Shown here: piece after piece, positions 46,292 to 60,459 of the stretch
Layout of the letters: each line of letters starts with the position of its first letter
Numbering within the stretch: the first letter of the stretch is position 1
Source: Tubiluchus corallicola
Taxonomy: Eukaryota > Priapulida > Priapulimorpha > Priapulimorphida > Tubiluchidae
Direction of reading: 5' to 3'
NCBI GenBank assembly: GCA_030141605.1
Contig: JAQGDQ010000001.1
Location: 744,001-808,000 of the forward strand
Length of the DNA stretch: 64,000 nt
Notes under the pieces: model-generated
What the model was told of the DNA's origin: nothing
The model's input: the letters and a program-made list of their open reading frames with translations, nothing else
Databases searched by the model: none
Position numbers and translations under genes: made by a program

Positions 46292-49200
46292 ATGGCAGAC
46301 AACGAGGAAGGCAGTGCTGAGGATAAAGATGATGCCGCTTTTGATTTGGTGCTTCTACCATTGACAGACGAAAGGTGTAGCAACTGCGAGCAGGGTGGCA
46401 TTGAGAAATCCCACCAACAGCCTGGTGAAGTTGGCAGTGCAAAAGAAAATAGTTGTTCAGAAACTGCAGGCGACAGCGAAAAGCCAAAGTATGTCTGTAA
46501 AATGTTTGTGTCATATTGGCAATTTTTCAGGGGTAATTGTTCTCAAGGCAGCCTTCAGTCTGTTGCTAATTTAGTGAATATAACTCGATTTAAGTTAGCA
46601 GCCAGACCCTGTCACATTACTACTAATACATAATTTTTTTGGTGATTTTAACATGCAATGTTTTGGCATATACTTAGACTGTGAAGAGTAAGAAGAGTTT
46701 CAAAGGAGTATTTTAGCACTACAGAATTATATATATATGCAAGAGTGTCAGGACATGCCAATTTGTTCTGGCTCAATCTCGGCAGTGCAAATAATATACC
46801 ATCTAGATAATATTTTATATGTTATATATTCTGTTAAGAAGTAAATTGCTAACCAAAAGACAGCCAAAGCACCCAGAATAAATTTTATAGCTACTGGTTC
46901 GTTGGTGTTATTATTTCTTATCAGGCTTTGATTCAACCTATTAAGAGTATTTTCTAAACTTAGGTGTTACAATAATAAACCCTATATAGATGTATTTTTC
47001 TGTTAAAAAGAGATAATTGTGATACACTTTAATTTATTAGAGAATCTTGCATTTATTGCGTAAGTTGCAGCACCATCAATATAACTACTGTTTTTCATAG
47101 GTTTATTGTGTTTATTGTGAGTTTCCAAGTTTGGGTTAAAATTATCCAGATACTCATGATGTTTCAATAAGGTGATAATAAATTGTGCTGCTTTATTTCT
47201 TCATTATGTAGGACCCTCATCAAAGTTTCAAGTCTCCAAAAAATGCAATGGCAGCAAGCTTTGCATAAGGCAAAGTCTTTGGAGGATCCTTGGTCTGACT
47301 TTCCGCTAAATGAAGTACCAACAGAGATTGTGAAACGCCACCGATACAGTGCCCTGAGAAAGAAGTGGACGTCTGATGAGGTCATGATTAAAATTGAAAA
47401 CAAGGTAAGTCTTCGTGTTTTTTGATCACTTTATTTTTATGAATTAAATTTAAGCAGATCACTGACTAATTACAGTATATTCCCTAATCCAATGTGTAAC
47501 GCTTTTGTTAGTCAAAAATTGGTTTTTCAAGCCACCATATTGATTACTTGGTCAGCTAGTGATTACATAGTCTTGAACTGTGATCAGAATATATAGCTGT
47601 TAGGCTAGCTTAACTGATTTGTGATTCTAGTATTGATTGATCGCTGTTTTACACATGGTATAAGCATTTGACATGCTTTTTGTTAGTTGCTTAAACTCAA
47701 GTGAGTTGACTAGAGCAGTTATTAATAATATACACTGGCTAGCCAGAGTTTTAAAATTTCAGGAGAAAAATTGGGAATGTTTACATGCTTTTTAATTTTC
47801 CTTAACTTGTTGGTTAAAAAGGTGCTAGGGTGGTTAAGTGATTTTTATTATTGCCGTTAGCACTAATACAAGATAATTATTGTGAGCTTCATAATTTGAA
47901 AAAAATTAACATAAAAACAATGTGCACACATAAGTAACGTTATCACATTCTATACCATTGTACAATTGCTACAGAATCTCACTAAATGATGAATAAGGTT
48001 ATTTTATCAATACACCATATTATTGCTATATCCCTACATGTGGGAATAAGATCATAAAATGCAAGTATTTTGCATATTCTGTCTTTTCCTCTGAACAGTA
48101 AACATGATGTCATACTTTATAAATAGATGCAGCAGCCTACTAGCAGTTGCATCTCAGGTGTAGTATTGATTTCTGTCCCCAGTGTTAGATCTTGATGAAG
48201 CCTGGATGTTATTATGCCCTGCTGAGGTTGATGCAGTGACTGCCGAATGAAATGAAAACATTGCTCTAATTTTCTAATGTAATATAAATAAAACTGTATT
48301 TCTATTTTAGGCATTCGACAAAGGTGCAATGCGAGAATGCTTTCGTCTGTAAGTCCCTCTTCTTTTGCCCATTTTGCTAGTTGGCTTCAGTGACAGTAGT
48401 GTGGCCATTGATTTTAAATTTTTTTAATTTATATATTTATTCTAGAAAAGTCTAGTAATTTTAGCTCCTTTTTACACTGTATTGCTAAATTTGCTGTCTT
48501 ATATACTTATTGACTGCAGTGTATTGTAATAAGTAAGATGTACATGAAAGAGTTAAAAAATTGGAGTTAAGCCTGTTGAATAATTGTAAAAGCACATGTA
48601 AAGAAAAGTTTTACAAGCATATGAAAACATTTTTGCACTTGGGAACCTAATGTCGAAATTTTATGTTTGTGTAGGATCCACAATGTTGTTAATGAAAATG
48701 GATCATGCCGCTTTCTGACTTTTTTGCAGTCTTTTGCCTACAATATTTACCAAAATGTTTCTTCTAATTAAATTTAGTCAGAGAGTTTTGCATTGGCACT
48801 ATGTTTGTAAATATTATATTTCCAGATTTAACTTAGAAACTTAAATGGCCCACGAGTGAAGCTATTTATGACTTTACTTGAGTAATTACTCTAACTTGAG
48901 CAAACTTACAATTGTGTAATGCTCATTTGGTTGTGAGCTACTAGAATTAAATTAAGACCTTGCTTAATCTCAAGGGCTATGTAGACCAGTAGTTATGTGT
49001 TTGACTTGTAATCAAAAGGTTCATATTCAAGCTCATTCCCACTATTTTCACATTTCATTTCTTTTGGCTTAGGTTAATTTCAAAAATTCAATGATCTGGT
49101 GAATGTGTGTTCATCCCATCTTTAATAAATAATCTCAAAATTAGATTATAAATGTAAATATAAAAATACAATTTATATGTATATTGTTTTTGCAAATTTG

Positions 49201-52200
49201 CTATAGTTGTGTACGAGATAATCATTTAGGCAGCTAGCTAAACTTTTGTATACTGTTTACAGTTTTTATCAAAGAACTTGGTTTTTACTTTTTGCAGGAA
49301 GAAATTGTCAAATTTTCATAGGAATGACTGTTGGCAGAAAGCACATAACTATGTTGCAAAATCCTATATAGAATCAGTAGAGAGGAATGTTTATTTTGAG
49401 GATGTAAGACTGCAAATGGATGCCAAGCTATGGGGAGAGGAATTTAATCGACATAATCCACCTAAAAAGGTTCATTTAAGTATAAAAAGCTAACCATATT
49501 GACTCATCAATAAAATGTCATCACAAAGAAGGTTTAATTATAAAATAGCCAAATGTGTTTGCCTGTCAGATACAAAAATAACATTTATACTGGATTACGC
49601 CCATTTTTAGAGGTAGTCCTGATAAAGACATGATAAAGATAGGTAATGTTGAAATTTCATCCTGATAAATAACCTTTTTTACTGCTTATTTAAGCTGTTG
49701 GGTTTGTCCTTTGTCTAGAAATACCTCCATTTTCAGGCTTAATGATAAGGGCACAAAGCAATAAATGCACCGATTCCAAATTTGAGTAGGATATTCAGTC
49801 AGATTTAAGGATCCTGATCTGATCTGGATGCAGTAAATGATGTCTGGTAGATTTGACCGGTTATTTAACTATAACGTGAGCTAATAGAATTATACATTAC
49901 ACCCTATTGCATAATCGTTGCTGTTGCATTATATCTCCTAGACTGCATTTTACTGTAATACAATAATGCATTCTTTACTCGTTGGTATAAACAATTCTGT
50001 TACAGTATACTTGCACAGAGTTAGATAGCAGCAGTAGCTTCCTTCCTGAATATCCAAGTATATTTATAGTGTAAGCCAGCCAATGTGCTGTGCAGGTAGT
50101 GTACTATGTTTCATAACAATAGATGAGAAATGCCAGGCACGAAAAATTATTATATGAGGAGGATAATTAAAGTAACAAAACACTGCTACTAGCTAGTTGG
50201 TTGTAAATGTAATTGTGTTTCTGCATGCATGAACGTGTATAATTTTGAAAGTGCTAAACTTGATAAACAACTGCTGCTTACTACTGGTTTTTTATGATGT
50301 ATACAGCATGTCATTCGATATTTTACTTTCAATGCATCAGATTTCGTAGACAAGTAAAAATATGTATATGCATTACAAACAATTATGCGCGATGAAAGGC
50401 CAGGCTATACATGTTGAGGGCCCCTCAATGCAATCCATGATAATGCAGCCTGACCTTTCATCGCGCATAATTGTTTGTAATGCCTTTAACCCCAGGATAT
50501 CTCGGCCAGGATCCATCGTAACATTTCAGTCGCTGATTTCCCACTTTCTCACATACATTAAAATAAATTACAGTAATATTTGTTAATTTTGTGAAGTAAT
50601 GTCAAGATGCGAACATTCTCTGATAGTGAAGTATCACAGTATGAGTGTTTATTCAGTCCAGCGTGTATAATGAAGGATTATTTCTTTACATATTCGTATT
50701 GTAGATGACTCTTTAGCGACGTCTCCGAAAAACATCGTAAGTATAAGTCGACCCCAAAAATTTCACCTTAAAATCGCCTCCCAAAAATTCGAGTTCTACA
50801 TAAGTATATACGGTAATTTAAACTTAATTTATGTGGTCTTCACCACAGAGGATGTGTATAATACAGTAGTCGCCACTTAATAAAACCATAGACCCAACAA
50901 TAAGTGGTCTTAATAAATGGTGGTATAATTATGAGCCGGCCTGTTGCAAGCCATGTGTATTTGGTAAAAAAAACAGTGCATAAATGCTTATCCCTAATTA
51001 ATACTATTTGACAGTTAAACATGTGGTAGTCACTCACATGCTTACAGAATGACTTGCGTGTACAACAGTGTTTCACGTTCATTCAGCAGTCTAAAATGTA
51101 CTTAGCAGCTATTCAGGCAGAGCCATAAATGATGAAGCATTTGACTTTAACTTTTGGTCGGACTTTGACTAAGAAGAGGTGAATCTAGGAAACAGGCCTT
51201 AAATTTCAACTGAGTATCTTAAGAAATAGGCAAAAATACATTTTATTTTTTCATTTTTCTTTTACTTTTATCGCCTATTACTGAAAAATGCAGTTTTGTT
51301 AAATGTCCCACTGGTTTTATTAATTGAATTTTCTTAGCAACAGATTCTATGGGACTGTGCCTAAATGGTTCTAAAATGTGGCTGGTTTTATTATCTGCAA
51401 TTTTATTTAGCGGCAACTGTTGTGTGTACAGGAAACCTGTGGAAACTGCAGTGAATTCAGTGTGCTGTTATATGTGGCTGTCTTTGCTCTGCAATTTGCA
51501 ATCTGATTGAGATTCCGATAAATCGATTACCTGCAGAGTAGTGCAGAAAGAGCCAGTAATGTGGTTCAAATATTTTTTCTTGCACTCTTAGTGCAGTATT
51601 CTGCAAAGTGAAATAAGTTATTGTTTTTTATTTCAGTACTCTGCAGAATAAGATGCTGTGGAAATACTGTTTTATTTTCCTGCTTTTCCGTGCTTGTACT
51701 ATTTTGAGATCAGATTTAATTTGCTGTTGTATTGTGTGCATCTTAGCTTCTCATTTCTGTACTTTGTTGTAGGTGGACATTATGCAAATGTCAGTTTTAG
51801 AATTTGTTGAACGACCAGGATCACCATTGTACCACTTGGAGCATTTTATTGAAGGAAATTATGTCAAGTATAATTCCAATTCTGGATTTGTGAGTGAGGT
51901 TGTCAGATGCACTCCGCAGGTAAGTGATGTCTATTGTTCTTTTTTTCAGCTATTACTTGTTAATTCCAAGCGTGGAAAGTATGACTTTCAAATTGCTTTT
52001 GTTAATTTTTTGTACAAAATCGCATGGTAATTTCGATGATTGTACTTTAATTGCTGCTTTAATCAATGGTCATAAACTTAAGCTAGGTAGTCTTATGGCT
52101 TTATCATTTTTAAGTGAGTAGGTCTGCTGACTTTATTTTGACAAAAAAGTAACTGTAGTTTGTAAGATATGACTTTCAATGATAACTGGTTTACTGGTTT

Positions 52201-55200
52201 AAAAAAAATTGTTCGTATGCTTCCTGAGGTAACAGCCATTTTGCTCTTCAATTTCTCCATTGGCTGCTGCAATTTAATTTAGGTTTTTTGCTTTTTATTT
52301 TTATTCTGTAGCTGTAGAAAATGAAATATTACTGCCTTATTTTTAGGCATTCAGCCATTTTACATTTGAGCGGTCTGGACACCACCTGATTGTTGTGGAC
52401 ATCCAAGGTGTTGGTGATTTATGGACAGACCCTCAAATCCATTCAGCTGATGGGACAGACTATGGTGATGGCAACCTTGGAACCAAAGGCATGGCTCTGT
52501 TTTTCCATTCACATGCCTGTAATCGCATCTGCGAAAGGTTAGGGTTGACGTCTTTTGATCTGGCACCAAGTGAGCAAAATCAGCAGCAGAAATTGTCTAA
52601 TCTGCAGGTAAGCTTTTGTTATTGGGGCATTTGCCTGCTTTTTTCATTATGTTTTGCTGCCCCATTTTTTGTAGCTGTTGCAGCTGTTTATTTATTTATT
52701 TAAACTGGTTGGCATAGCTCAATGGTAGATTGCTCACTTTCCACTCGGGAGGTCAATTGTTCAACTCCTGACTGAGTTATACCAAATAATGTCCAAGCAT
52801 GTGGATTTATTGAAGTAACATGCGGCTAATAATAATCTGGACTATATTTGAAATATGAATTGCATTACTTAAGGTGTTATCACTAGACTAAGTCCTAAAA
52901 GGAAATTATCAATTTTAATTTTTATTATTTTTATTCTCTTTGGTTTTGCACAAATTGAATAAATCATTTCTATTCACGTAGTTCAGTAAATTTTTATTTT
53001 TATTAGTGATTTGAATGATAGTTATTTTTTATTCTAGAACTTATCAGCCACTAAGATGCGAGGCAACATCGAGTTGTGCCACAGCCCTTCAGCAAATGAA
53101 ATCTCTGACTTGCACGGTTTCTTACGTAAACGCACATACTCTGGAAGTAACTTCAGATCTCTGTCTCCTACTTCGCCAACGTCTCCAGAATTGATGGATG
53201 TAGATTCTCCATTTTCACCAAGCTGGAGTTCTGATGCTGGAAGTCTGAGTAATGGAAGACCTCGTTTCAGGTAGGTGTTTTTTATGCACAACTTCCGTTA
53301 GAGTTCATTTCTCAAAGTGCCCATTAGTTTTTTTTACAAAGCTGCTTTCAACTTAATTGTAACTGTTAAGACAGCAATAAGAAATACAATAAGTTGCACA
53401 GCATACTACGTTTTTCAACTGCTGGTAGTTTATTTAATACTAAGTATTAAGCCTGTGTGTATTGAGGTGTATTGCAAGTTGATCTCATTTCAAATTTTAT
53501 TTAGCCACTTGAATACTGTTGCAATTCTGCTGGAAAATTACTCCCTTTCCAAATTAAATTTAACTATTATTGCATGTTTTATATTGTGCAACAGCATGGA
53601 TCCTGGGATTCTAGGAAGTAGCAGGGTCTGCTTAGTGTAGAGTGATTTGACAGGACCAGGCCTAGCTCATTATCAAGAATAAGATTCTGAGATGAGGCAC
53701 TGAACTAGCAGTTATTTCTGTGCTACATTTTATGTGTACGTCTTTTCTCAATGAGGCAGATACTTAAAAGCTAATGACAATTGCAGACGAAAATGCCAGA
53801 AGTAGTTTTCTTGGGCAGTCATTATCATTCATTTATTGACCGGATTTAGCATTGTTTAGTTAAAATTTAGTTGCTAAGCATACCACTGCCACTAAGCAGA
53901 CTATAACCACAAAGTTATTTCTCTTCCCAAAAGACCTACCCCTTTTATTGGTATCGATGTCACACAGACGTAGCTTTTTGTACATTTTATGTTTCATCCT
54001 CCCAAGGACAAGCAACAACATCACTTGTGTTAATTAATGGGAAGAAAATGACAAAAAGTGGCAGCTTGCTGGGATCAGCGAAAAATGGCTGTGCCCTTTT
54101 AGCATTGCCTGCTGCTGGCACATATGTGCGAAAAAGCTTGAAGTCAGATAACGTGCCTACCTTGCATTATAATGGCGTGATCATGTCTCCTGCCACATAT
54201 CTTCCCTAAATTTCATATTGATATCATATGTTTTTATGGCCCCAAAGTGTTACACTTTACATTTTGTACTAAATTAGACACAGTGTGCTTTACACGCTTT
54301 GTTACACAGTACATTATAGTGAAATGCATAAATTTTTTCCAGGTCAGGGGATTCCGCAGATTATCTTCCTGGATCAAGGTCACGCTCCAGATCTGGTGAT
54401 TCGGATTATTATTCACTTCCTCCTCGGACTAGGACTTTTTCAGGAATGTCTGGTGATTCTGACTCTGACAGCAGTGCTACTTGGTCAAGGGTGAGTTAGT
54501 GACTTCTAATCACTGCAAGTCTAGTAAGGGTAGTATGAATTAAGACAGGTAATATAATATATTCAAACTTGTAATGAGAAATATGTGAGTAGGAACAGAA
54601 ATGTTGAATATGCTTATATATTCAAGCAAGTATGCAGTCAAGCAATAAGTGCTGCATTTATATTTGATTTTTGAATAAATTAAATTTCAGTGATAATGAT
54701 GATGATGGTGGTGGTGATGATGATGATAATGATAATAATAATATGGCAAATGATTTGGTGCAGGAAGAAGAAAAGATTCAACATTTGATGTCTATGATGA
54801 AGTCTCGACCTTCAAATGTAGCAGCTGAGGTTGATCTAAGAGAACTGAGGGATCTAGTGACACGAACAGGTGGATCTGTACTTGGAGAGGTATGAACTAG
54901 ATGCATACTTTGTTATGTAAAAGTGTTTTTGTTTTTTTCCATATCCTAAGATTGTTTTAAGTGAGGATTTCTTTCACTGGGAAACAATGAATTGTTTTAG
55001 TTTTGATAAGGAGCTTGTGACTTTTAATGGCTTGTAATATATGTAGCCATCTATTTGTAAAAATAAAGGCAGATTAAATTAGCTTTATTCTGTTTTAGAT
55101 ACATCTTGATATAGCAAAGTATCATGAGTTGGGCAGGTTTAAGAATGGAGATGGAAAGGATTGTGATATGGAGGCTGCAATGTTTCATCTTCAACAAGCA

Positions 55201-56498
55201 GCTCATTGTGAGGTGCTAGAAGCTATTATTACACTGGCTAGACTCTACCTTGGTCTTCCCACTGATATCTTGGTTAATACAACTGTAGAGGTATAGATTT
55301 TGAACAAGTAAAATATGTAGAATTTCGTGTGTAGAACATTTTGAGCATGTTACATTGTATAGCTCTCTCTAAACCCGTCACTTAGGAAAATTAAGTGAAT
55401 TGTTTTTTGTATTTGGCTTTTCGTGTTCTTTTACTTTTAAATGTTGGTCCTTCATTTTTTTAAATTTTTACTCAGAGATATTGGTAATAGTTTGAATTGT
55501 AGAAAAAATTAGATTTGTTTGTGTATACAATGGACCAGTCAGGGGATGAAAAGTTTACTTCGAACTACCGTGCATTCAGTGTATGAGATGCTCACTACAT
55601 TATTTCTAATTTTGGATTACATAGTTTACTGACATGATACTAATTTTTGTCATTTATTTTGAACTAATGCAGTAGCTAAATATGAATGCTTTGCAAAAGA
55701 AGAATAACTTTAAATTAGCACAGAAACGTTTAATAAGCAATGTTACTTGATAAGATTACTTAGAATAATGCGCAGATCGTTGCCAAATGCCTGCATTACT
55801 AAATTATGACTGATGAATGGATTTTTTAATAGGAGCATTCAGATAACATTGACCGAGGTATAGATTTTATGATACAAGCAGCTGAAGCTGGGGACAGATC
55901 TGCAATGATTTATATGGCTAAAGCATTTGAATTAGGGGATGGTCTCGGGCTAAACAGGTGATTATTTGTCTTGCTTGTGTCTCTAGAAGCTTTCACACTG
56001 CCAAGTGAATTGATTCTTGACAATCTGTTATGATACAATGTCATTTGATTATTAATGCATTTTTTAATTGCCCTTATTGAACATTTTACATTTTTGCATC
56101 TTCAAATCCATAACATTATGTGTATATTTCGCACTTGCTTTATATCTTGTAAAAATGACAACAGTTCTCCAATTACTGTCATTTGTGGTTTATGTTATAG
56201 GAGCAAAGACTGGTCTGAGGCAGCTTATTGGTATGATCGTGCAATACACACAATGGAAAATGATGAAAATGGAGAGTTTAATGCCACAATGGATGATCCG
56301 CTCTACCAACTTCTTGCCAGAGAAGCCGAATTACACCGCACTGGAGGTTATAATTTGGAGAAGAATGCGAGTTATGCCGGTGAACTTTATCAACAAGCAG
56401 CGGACGCTGCCATGGCAGCTATGAAGGGTCGACTGGCCAATAAATATTATGCTTTGGCTGAAGAAACTTGGGGCGAAGTTGATGAAAAAGAAGATTAA
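46292..56498 (+). CDS. EEF2K: Eukaryotic elongation factor 2 kinase (709 aa, 12 exons)
   Basis: Exons: 46292-46488, 47212-47404, 48311-48348, 49298-49469, 51773-51919, 52347-52607, 53038-53270, 54343-54490, 54764-54889, 55099-55290, 55833-55957 and 56201-56498, total 2130 nt. Human eEF2K has 725 aa. Parts: acidic N-terminus; calmodulin-binding helix (about 77-93, MQWQQALHKAK); alpha-kinase domain with ATP-binding Lys164 (YVAKSYIE), Asp267 (IVVDIQG), Gly-rich loop GDGNLG (289-294) and zinc ligands His253, His305, Cys307 and Cys311. A Ser-rich regulatory loop follows with RKRTYSGS, where Thr369 matches the human activating Thr348 (RTLSGS). The C-terminus is Sel1-like helical repeats ending AMKGRLANKYYALAEE. 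The kinase, switched on by Ca2+/calmodulin, phosphorylates eEF2 and slows translation elongation. The exon 4 donor (AAG|GTTCAT) is weak but required by homology. The exon 8/9 border has a second solution (see findings). Confidence 0.96.
50370..50483. repeat. Near-perfect 37-bp inverted repeat (hairpin) in eEF2K intron 4
   Basis: Arms 50370-50406 and 50447-50483 (left arm starts GCATTACAAACAATTATGCG) pair with a single mismatch around a 40-bp loop. The loop holds its own palindrome (TTGAGGGCCCCTCAA). It is GC-richer than the intron. It could be a very short foldback element. Confidence 0.85.
50618..50813. mobile_element. CCGTATATAC-type transposon end, copy 2, in eEF2K intron 4
   Basis: Reverse-complement copy of 29761-29955, ending GTATATACGG|TA. 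It shares CGACCCCAAAAATTTCACCT and AATCGCCTCCCAAAAATTCG with the inverse of copy 1. Homology begins near CATTCTCTGATAGTG. The other terminus was not found. Confidence 0.65.
52706..52905 (+). repeat. tRNA-derived SINE, copy B, in eEF2K intron 6
   Basis: Clear internal RNA polymerase III promoter: box A TAGCTCAATGG (52715-52725) and box B GTTCAACTCC (52759-52768), spaced as in tRNA genes. The body has TTATACCAAATAATG, CTAATAATAATCTGG and TTACTTAAGGTGTTATCAC, shared with copy C. The tRNA head does not fold as a complete tRNA, and the copy lacks a long AAT tail. Confidence 0.75.
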
Positions 56499-59400
56499 CT
56501 AAGCCATTATGGTTGTGTATGTGTTGTAACAATATTTAGATTCTATGATTTTTTTCAATATTTCTGATCATTCTTTTATTATTGTTCCAAGTTCAAATGT
56601 GAAGATATACTGCTTTTTGATATACATTTGATTTCAATTTGCAATTACTTTAGATCAAATTATGGAAATATATAATTTTTTGACGATTTTTCCCATACAG
56701 ATCACATGACACTCGTGATGTGTGGTTAACCTAGAGTGAATTCAAAACATTAAGTTGCACCATGACGAAGTGAAATGTCAGTAAAAGTGATAACTCAATT
56801 AACTGCAAGAAGGTGCTTTTTCATTTGTTGTGCAAGTTTTTGCAATAATGCCGCATATCACTAGATTATGCTGGAAGTGATAAATTGTTTTCTCTGCTTA
56901 ATATGAAGTGCAAGTAAACTATTCACCAGGTTGCTACAAAAGCATTCTCTAGAATTTATCGAAATAGCAAGGTTCTTAACAAATGTGTGAAGTATAATAA
57001 TGAACTATTTAGTGGCTGCTTGATTTGTTGTGTACAGGTGTTTGGTGTCAAATCAACTAATTTAATCGTAATGAGGCACTATAAACTTGATGTTTTCCAG
57101 CTAGATAAGCCTTATAGACTTATTTTACAAGTTTAAAAACATTGGTCATACCATGATTTCAAAAGTTTCATCAAATTATTACGATGGAATATCTGTCAGT
57201 TTGGCATATTGCAAACTTGTCTGAGACTGCGTTATCAGATTTGTGCTACTGTCTCATGCTGCTTTTCAATTGATCTCACAACATAATTTATATAGTTTCA
57301 TTCTTTTTACACATTCATTTTTTCATTCAGAGATGTTATTTAGATACGTTAGTTTTAATTAGTTTTTAGTTTTTCTGACTATTAGTTTTTGCTGATGCTG
57401 AAAGTGGAAGTGGTGAAAATGCTGTTTTTCATATTTCAGAGTTCTACCTCACACAAGTTGGCCAATGTTAATATGATGTTTATTTACTAAAATGAGTATA
57501 GCAGATGCTCACTGTCTCACAGAAAAGAAGAGTTAGCATGTAATTGCCTCACATGTGTATACCCATCCACTGATGTAGCAATGACACATTGCACTTATTC
57601 AGTAATGCAAAATGTTTTTCAATCATTCTCTGATAAATTATGAGAACTTCACTAAATGTTTATTACTGTATATGAAGCATACTATTAACCTATTGTTTGT
57701 GGTATAGTAGGAATTACCACTGTTGTCGAGTTAACATTAACGATGCTTTCTCCGTTCTGTCTATCTCTGCATTTGCGAACCTTAAGCGATTAAGGTACTG
57801 ATTACTGTTATTATCTCTATTTTAAGAATACATAAATTATTTTCTTGTTGTTTGGCGATCATTGGTATTCTTGATATTCTAATCGTGTAGCATATAGTTT
57901 AAATGTAGTCATTGAAAATTTGAAATTATTATATTTTTATCTGCAGCGTTTTGTCAGGTGAAGACATAGTGCATTGTGTCTACTTTGCTTTTCGCTGTGG
58001 TTAGTATGTTTCCATAGTACTTGGTTTCACTAAACAATGTATTTATCTGCATGATTTTACATTTGTTAGGTGTTTCTTTATATCATCTTACTCAATATTT
58101 AATTGGAGCACGAATGTGTTACTGTTTTCTTAAATGTAGTGTAGTGCATTTTTTCAGTGAATTGACAGAAATCGATCATTTTTTCTTGTCTGCTCGTGCG
58201 TGACTGTGTACGTGCGTGTGTGGAAGTGTTAACAGTATATTAATTAGGGAAAGTAGACAAAATGCACTCACCCCACAAATGTTACTTGTGACATTGAGTG
58301 TTACTATATGATGGGCTAGTTTAAATGAATTTTTTGCTTGTAAATATATTATACAATTTATTACTGATATATCATTATTTACGTAATAAATAAGAAAAAA
58401 TACATTTTTAGTGTCGTGTGATAATTATGTACATTCAATCGAGCAGTCATCCTTACTTTTTTTGTTATATTATAAACTGTAGTGTGAATAACTAAGTGGT
58501 CATGGTATGTGTTTGGCCAGATTATACTAAATTGATAAGTGCTTATGGAATACGTTATCCGCTGTCCTCGATCAGGACATCCCATTTTTTCCTACGGCAG
58601 GTTGTTGCTTTCAGGTCTTGCTATAATCATTCAGCATTAGGTTACTGGGTGCTGAAAGTGTGCTGCATCACTTGAGAAATATGCCCACTGCACAACTATT
58701 GTATGGAACATAAAAAACGGAAAATTCGTGAAATGTAATTTTAAATTTTATGTGCTTAAAAGACCAATTACAAATACAAAAAAACTTGTGTGCTGGCATA
58801 AATAATTTCTCTAACAGAAATACAACATTACCACAGTCACATTTTGTTTCCCAAAGAAAATTTGCATTTTATTGCAATGATATGGAGCACATCTTTTAAA
58901 AGTTAAGAAAAACCTAATTGGAGAATAGACAAAACCTACAAGACCAAGAACGACAATAACATTACACATTATATCAAAGCATGTATTTTAGACATAACAG
59001 TACAATACTAAAATTTACCACAGAAAAATGATCACATAAAAGTAAGAAAGCCATTTTACCATGATTCTGTGATCTATACATGCAACAATAAAAATTCAAT
59101 ATGCCATGGAATGTTGACATTTATAATGAAAAATAAAATAATTTTGATTTTACATACACTTTCCGTCCCTTGCAGGATCTGCAACCTAGCTTTAATGTTA
59201 CTTTCTTGTCATCTTGTCAGTGCGAATGAAATGCAGCAATTAATAAAACAAGTCGTACACAAAAAATCAAAATAAGGCTAAGGCTTGCAAAACTGTTGTG
59301 AGGCTTTTTGTGAACCAGGTTGAAATAATTTTCGTAATGTGAAACTAAAATTGGTAATAGGAAGTAATAAAAACAACAATGGTAAAAATAAAAATAACTA

Positions 59401-60459
59401 GGAAAGTTCTAGCAGAAACATTTTGTGCATAATAGTGATTAAACTGCAATTATTAGTGATGAACATTTTTGACTGGGTCAAAAATCATGGCAAGATCTTG
59501 CTTCTGTGACAGGAGATGCTTTAAGTAACGGCATTTGTATTATATTTTCAAATTAAAAATGTCTTTTAAAATGTGTTTCACATTAAAAAGTTTCAGTGAA
59601 ATCAAAATTTGTCACTTTTTCGTCTATGTCTTGTAGGTCAAGGTTGTGAAAAACCTAAGGCCATAACATTGCCCCCATAGAATTCGCCATGCTTGACACT
59701 TAGGAATTGCATTTCTTTTTAGTGAAATCAGAACTTCTAATTTTAAACGTGCCACCCATCTACTTATTAACTAAGTCCTGTGTTGCTTTTCTCCATAACC
59801 AAGCACACAATGTGACCACACAGCTACTTTCGTTCCCTAATTATTAGCAAATTTCAGAAACATTTCAATCCTGAAATTGGAGTAACCTGTGAAGTTAAGG
59901 TTCAGGGTCAGTAAAACTTGGCACTACTTATACCACTCAATTTGGCTAATCAAGAAATTTCTCGACACTGGAAGCATTGATGGCTGCAATACCCCCCTAA
60001 CCCAATTTTGCTTTTGCCCCTACCGAAAAATTTTGTGCAAACAGCTCAGCCATTCACTAGACCCAGCCCTAGCTCAAAAGCTTTTGAAGGTCATCCACCC
60101 TAAACAAAAAAGAAACCCTGTCCATTTTGTGAGCTTCAACGGTTACACATAAATATAAATTACCTTACCTGGGGTATGCACCGTGTGACTTTTGCGACAC
60201 CAGCCCTGTGTGTTTGCGAGATTTTAAACAAACAAAAGGGTAAAAAAATAAACATCAGGGGTAAATGAAAAAGATACCGATTCACTGGAGGTGAAGCAAA
60301 TAATTAATATAAATAATAATGTGCGTTCACGTAATTTTATATTAAACGTGCTTTACCTATTAATGGTAGCATTATAGGCACAATGCTCTAAACAGTTTTT
60401 ATTCACATAATAGGCAGCTATGCAGGGAAGAATAGGTACAAGTTCTATAGTTCTCTTGG
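56499..60459. other. 3' flank of eEF2K and intergenic DNA
   Basis: AT-rich. The left part is the likely eEF2K 3' UTR, though no poly(A) signal stands out. The frame at 59889-60152 (+) has no domain or splice support. No recognised gene or repeat. Confidence 0.5.

Noticed and set aside
48970-49040. tRNA-like stretch in eEF2K intron 3
   Set aside because: Loose box A and box B similarity only; too degenerate to support.
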